Positions 62,240 to 64,000 of a stretch of 64,000 nucleotides of DNA are shown piece after piece. The translations under genes were made by a program, and so were the position numbers. The stretch's first letter is position 1; the number at the start of each line of letters is the position of its first letter. The DNA comes from Hyphomicrobiales bacterium (GTDB lineage Bacteria; Pseudomonadota; Alphaproteobacteria; Rhizobiales; Rhizobiaceae). The stretch lies in the NCBI GenBank assembly GCA_900470195.1, contig UEIJ01000020.1, positions 186,001-250,000 of the forward strand, written 5' to 3'. The notes beneath the pieces were generated by a model. The model was not told where the DNA came from, searched no databases, and was given only the letters and a program-made list of their open reading frames with translations.

Positions 62240-63919
62240 ATGAAGACAGGCAGTGCGGCGGCTGGCAATCCGCTCGGGTTCGTTGCGGTTGCCGGGCTAG
62301 CATTCATCGTCGCGGTGCCGTTTGTCTTCATCGTTCTTCAGGCTGTCTTTCCGCAACTGGGGAGAGGCTCGCTGGCCGAGCCTTTCCTGCATCTCCCGGC
62401 CCTGTTTGAAGACCCGAAGCTTTTGCGCATGAGCGGCAACACCGTGCTGCTCGGGCTTTCTGTGGTGGCACTCTCCGCCCTCATTGCCGTTCCGCTCGCG
62501 GTGTTCAGGGCGCTCTACAAGGTCCCTTTCGCCGTGCTATGGGATGTGCTGATGCTCGTGCCCTTCATGATCCCTCCATATATCGCGACACTTGGCTGGA
62601 TCATGACGCTGCAACCGCGCGGCTATCTCGAGCAACTTGCCGGCTTCAATCTGGCCCCTTTCCTGTTTTCGGTCGCAGGCATGAGCTTTGTCATGGCGCT
62701 GAACACGTTCCCGCTCGTCTATTTCGCGGTGTCGCGCACGATTGAAGCGGTTGGCGCACGCTATTCCGATGTCGGTCGCGTATTCGGCGCTTCGCCATGG
62801 CGCTCCTTCTTCCGTATTACCCTGCCGCTGGCAACGCCCGGCCTTGCTGCCAGTCTTCTGCTGGTATTTGCCGCAGCCATCGAGGAATATGGCACACCCG
62901 CAGCGCTTGGACGCCGCTCGGGCTTTGAAGTTCTGGTGACGGAAATCGATCTGCGCATTTCCGACTGGCCGATCGACCTTGCCGGTGCCGCCGTCTTTTC
63001 CCTGGCGCTTGTCTGCCTGTCGCTTGCGGCTTTTCTGGTCCAGCGCTGGATATTGACACGCCGCTCCTATGTGACGACCGGCGGCAAGCCGCAGGCTAAG
63101 GACAAGCGTTCGCTCGGAGCGTTTACCATTCCCGTGGTCGCTCTCTTCGCCCTCGTCGCCTTTGCTGCGACCGGCGTTCCCCTTCTGGCCATTCTCGCGA
63201 CCGCTCTTTCCAAAACCGTGTCTGGCGGGCTGACGCCATCGAACCTCAGCTTCGACAATTTTGCGGCCATTGCCGAGAACAGCGCAGGCGGCATGCGTGC
63301 ACTCATCAACAGCCTGTCACTCGGTTTCGCGAGCGCACTTCTGACCGGACTTCTGGGTGCCGTTGCCGCCTATGCCGTCGTCAAGATGCGCTTTCGCGGG
63401 CGTTTCTGGCTTGATCTCTTGACGGTCCTGCCCAATGCGCTTCCCGGCGTCGTTGTGGCTGTCGGCCTTATTCTCGCCTGGAACCAGCCCGCCCTGCCCA
63501 TCTCGCCCTACAATACGCCGCTGATCCTGCTGCTCGCCTATTGCTGCATTCTACTGCCGCAGCCGATCCGTTACGCGACAGCGGCCTTTCATCAGATCGG
63601 CGACAATCTGGAAGCTGCGGCACGTGTGTGCGGCGCAAACAGTTTCACCGCTTTCCGCCGCATCATGCTGCCGCTGATCGCACCGAGCCTAATAACGGCC
63701 ATGCTGCTCGTCTTTGCCGTTGCCACGCGTGAGCTGGTCGCTTCAATTCTGGTTGCACCGGTTGGCATGCAAACCATCTCTATCTTTATCTGGCGGCAGT
63801 TTGAACAGGGATCGGTCGGCCTCGGCATGGCCATGGCATTCATAGCCATTCTTATCACCACACTTCTGCCGCTGGTCCTGATGGGCTTGTTGAAGCGCTC
63901 CGGCCTCGTTAGGGTCTGA
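62240..63919 (+). CDS. ABC transporter permease, fused double-domain (FbpB/PhnV type)
   Basis: 559 residues, about 12 helices, two permease halves in one chain. The coupling loops are VGRVFGASPWRSFFRITLPLA in half 1 and AARVCGANSFTAFRRIMLPL in half 2 (the EAA-like G-x9-P pattern). This matches the single long permease of Fe(III)/2-aminoethylphosphonate-type importers. It follows the binding-protein gene by 21 bp. Confidence 0.93.
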   Translation: MKTGSAAAGNPLGFVAVAGLAFIVAVPFVFIVLQAVFPQLGRGSLAEPFLHLPALFEDPKLLRMSGNTVLLGLSVVALSALIAVPLAVFRALYKVPFAVLWDVLMLVPFMIPPYIATLGWIMTLQPRGYLEQLAGFNLAPFLFSVAGMSFVMALNTFPLVYFAVSRTIEAVGARYSDVGRVFGASPWRSFFRITLPLATPGLAASLLLVFAAAIEEYGTPAALGRRSGFEVLVTEIDLRISDWPIDLAGAAVFSLALVCLSLAAFLVQRWILTRRSYVTTGGKPQAKDKRSLGAFTIPVVALFALVAFAATGVPLLAILATALSKTVSGGLTPSNLSFDNFAAIAENSAGGMRALINSLSLGFASALLTGLLGAVAAYAVVKMRFRGRFWLDLLTVLPNALPGVVVAVGLILAWNQPALPISPYNTPLILLLAYCCILLPQPIRYATAAFHQIGDNLEAAARVCGANSFTAFRRIMLPLIAPSLITAMLLVFAVATRELVASILVAPVGMQTISIFIWRQFEQGSVGLGMAMAFIAILITTLLPLVLMGLLKRSGLVRV

Positions 63920-63979
63920 CCTTCCGTTCCCGATCGGGAACGCAGGGTCAAGCGCCTTGAAAAAGCCTGGAGAACAGTT

Positions 63980-64000
63980 TTGACGAAGCAAGCCGCTGTC
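63980..64000 (+). CDS. Possible start of the next operon gene, truncated by the window
   Basis: A TTG with GGAG about 7 bases upstream opens a frame that runs to the window edge (only 7 codons visible, encoding MTKQAAV). The 60-bp spacing behind the permease gene fits another member of the same operon. Nothing can be said of its function. Confidence 0.4.

Noticed and set aside
1..64000. CRISPR arrays, intact insertion sequences, rRNA genes or a replication origin
   Set aside because: No regularly spaced repeats, full transposase genes, rRNA-like segments or origin-type repeat clusters were seen.

Overview
The window looks like a piece of a Brucella/Ochrobactrum-type alphaproteobacterial genome, probably the second chromosome. 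This rests on the GC-rich coding style, the typical Rhizobiales intergenic palindromes, and the combination of a selenocysteine formate dehydrogenase locus, an RND efflux pair and many ABC import operons. That assignment is recognition, not computation. About 56 protein genes, one tRNA and several repeats and regulatory sites are supported. No CRISPR array, rRNA, intact insertion sequence or replication origin was seen.

Left part (1-21.7 kb). A truncated Crp/Fnr regulator and a secreted phytase-like esterase come first. Next is a lipid-modification cluster matching E. coli ynbABCD in gene content: CDP-alcohol phosphatidyltransferase, CDP-diglyceride synthase, a hydrolase/methyltransferase fusion and a PAP2/dual-specificity phosphatase fusion. 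It carries two added genes, a PlsC acyltransferase and a small membrane protein. A LysR gene, an alpha/beta-hydrolase that has lost its catalytic triad and an AcrAB-like pump follow. Then come a lipoprotein, a small exported protein, and a three-gene signalling unit in which a cysteine-free molybdopterin-domain-like exported protein precedes a histidine kinase and a LuxR-type response regulator. Two hydrolase-like proteins and an isoprenylcysteine-methyltransferase-like protein close the part.

Centre (21.7-34.6 kb). This is a complete selenocysteine module: tRNA-Sec, selB, selA, fdhE, the three-subunit formate dehydrogenase with an in-frame TGA read as Sec200, a SECIS-like hairpin, and a divergent transglutaminase-like gene plus selD. 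An integrase C-terminal remnant and an AT-rich orphan gene sit between tRNA-Sec and selB.

Right part (34.7-64 kb). A UraA/RutG-like permease is followed by a large minus-strand catabolic cluster: GNAT, acetylpolyamine amidohydrolase-like, thioesterase, beta-keto-acid cleavage enzyme, aminotransferase, dimethylformamidase-like protein and an amino-acid ABC importer, with a divergent LysR. Its substrate is unknown, and it is the best candidate here for an undescribed pathway. Next is an MFS/TetR pair with three matching palindromic operators. A DeoR-controlled operon follows (sugar ABC importer, DeoX-like epimerase, ribokinase family, DeoC, ALDH16-type double-domain dehydrogenase) that reads as 2-deoxyribose (or a related sugar) uptake and oxidation. 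Last come a lipocalin and a Fbp-type ABC transporter behind a PHO-box-like site.
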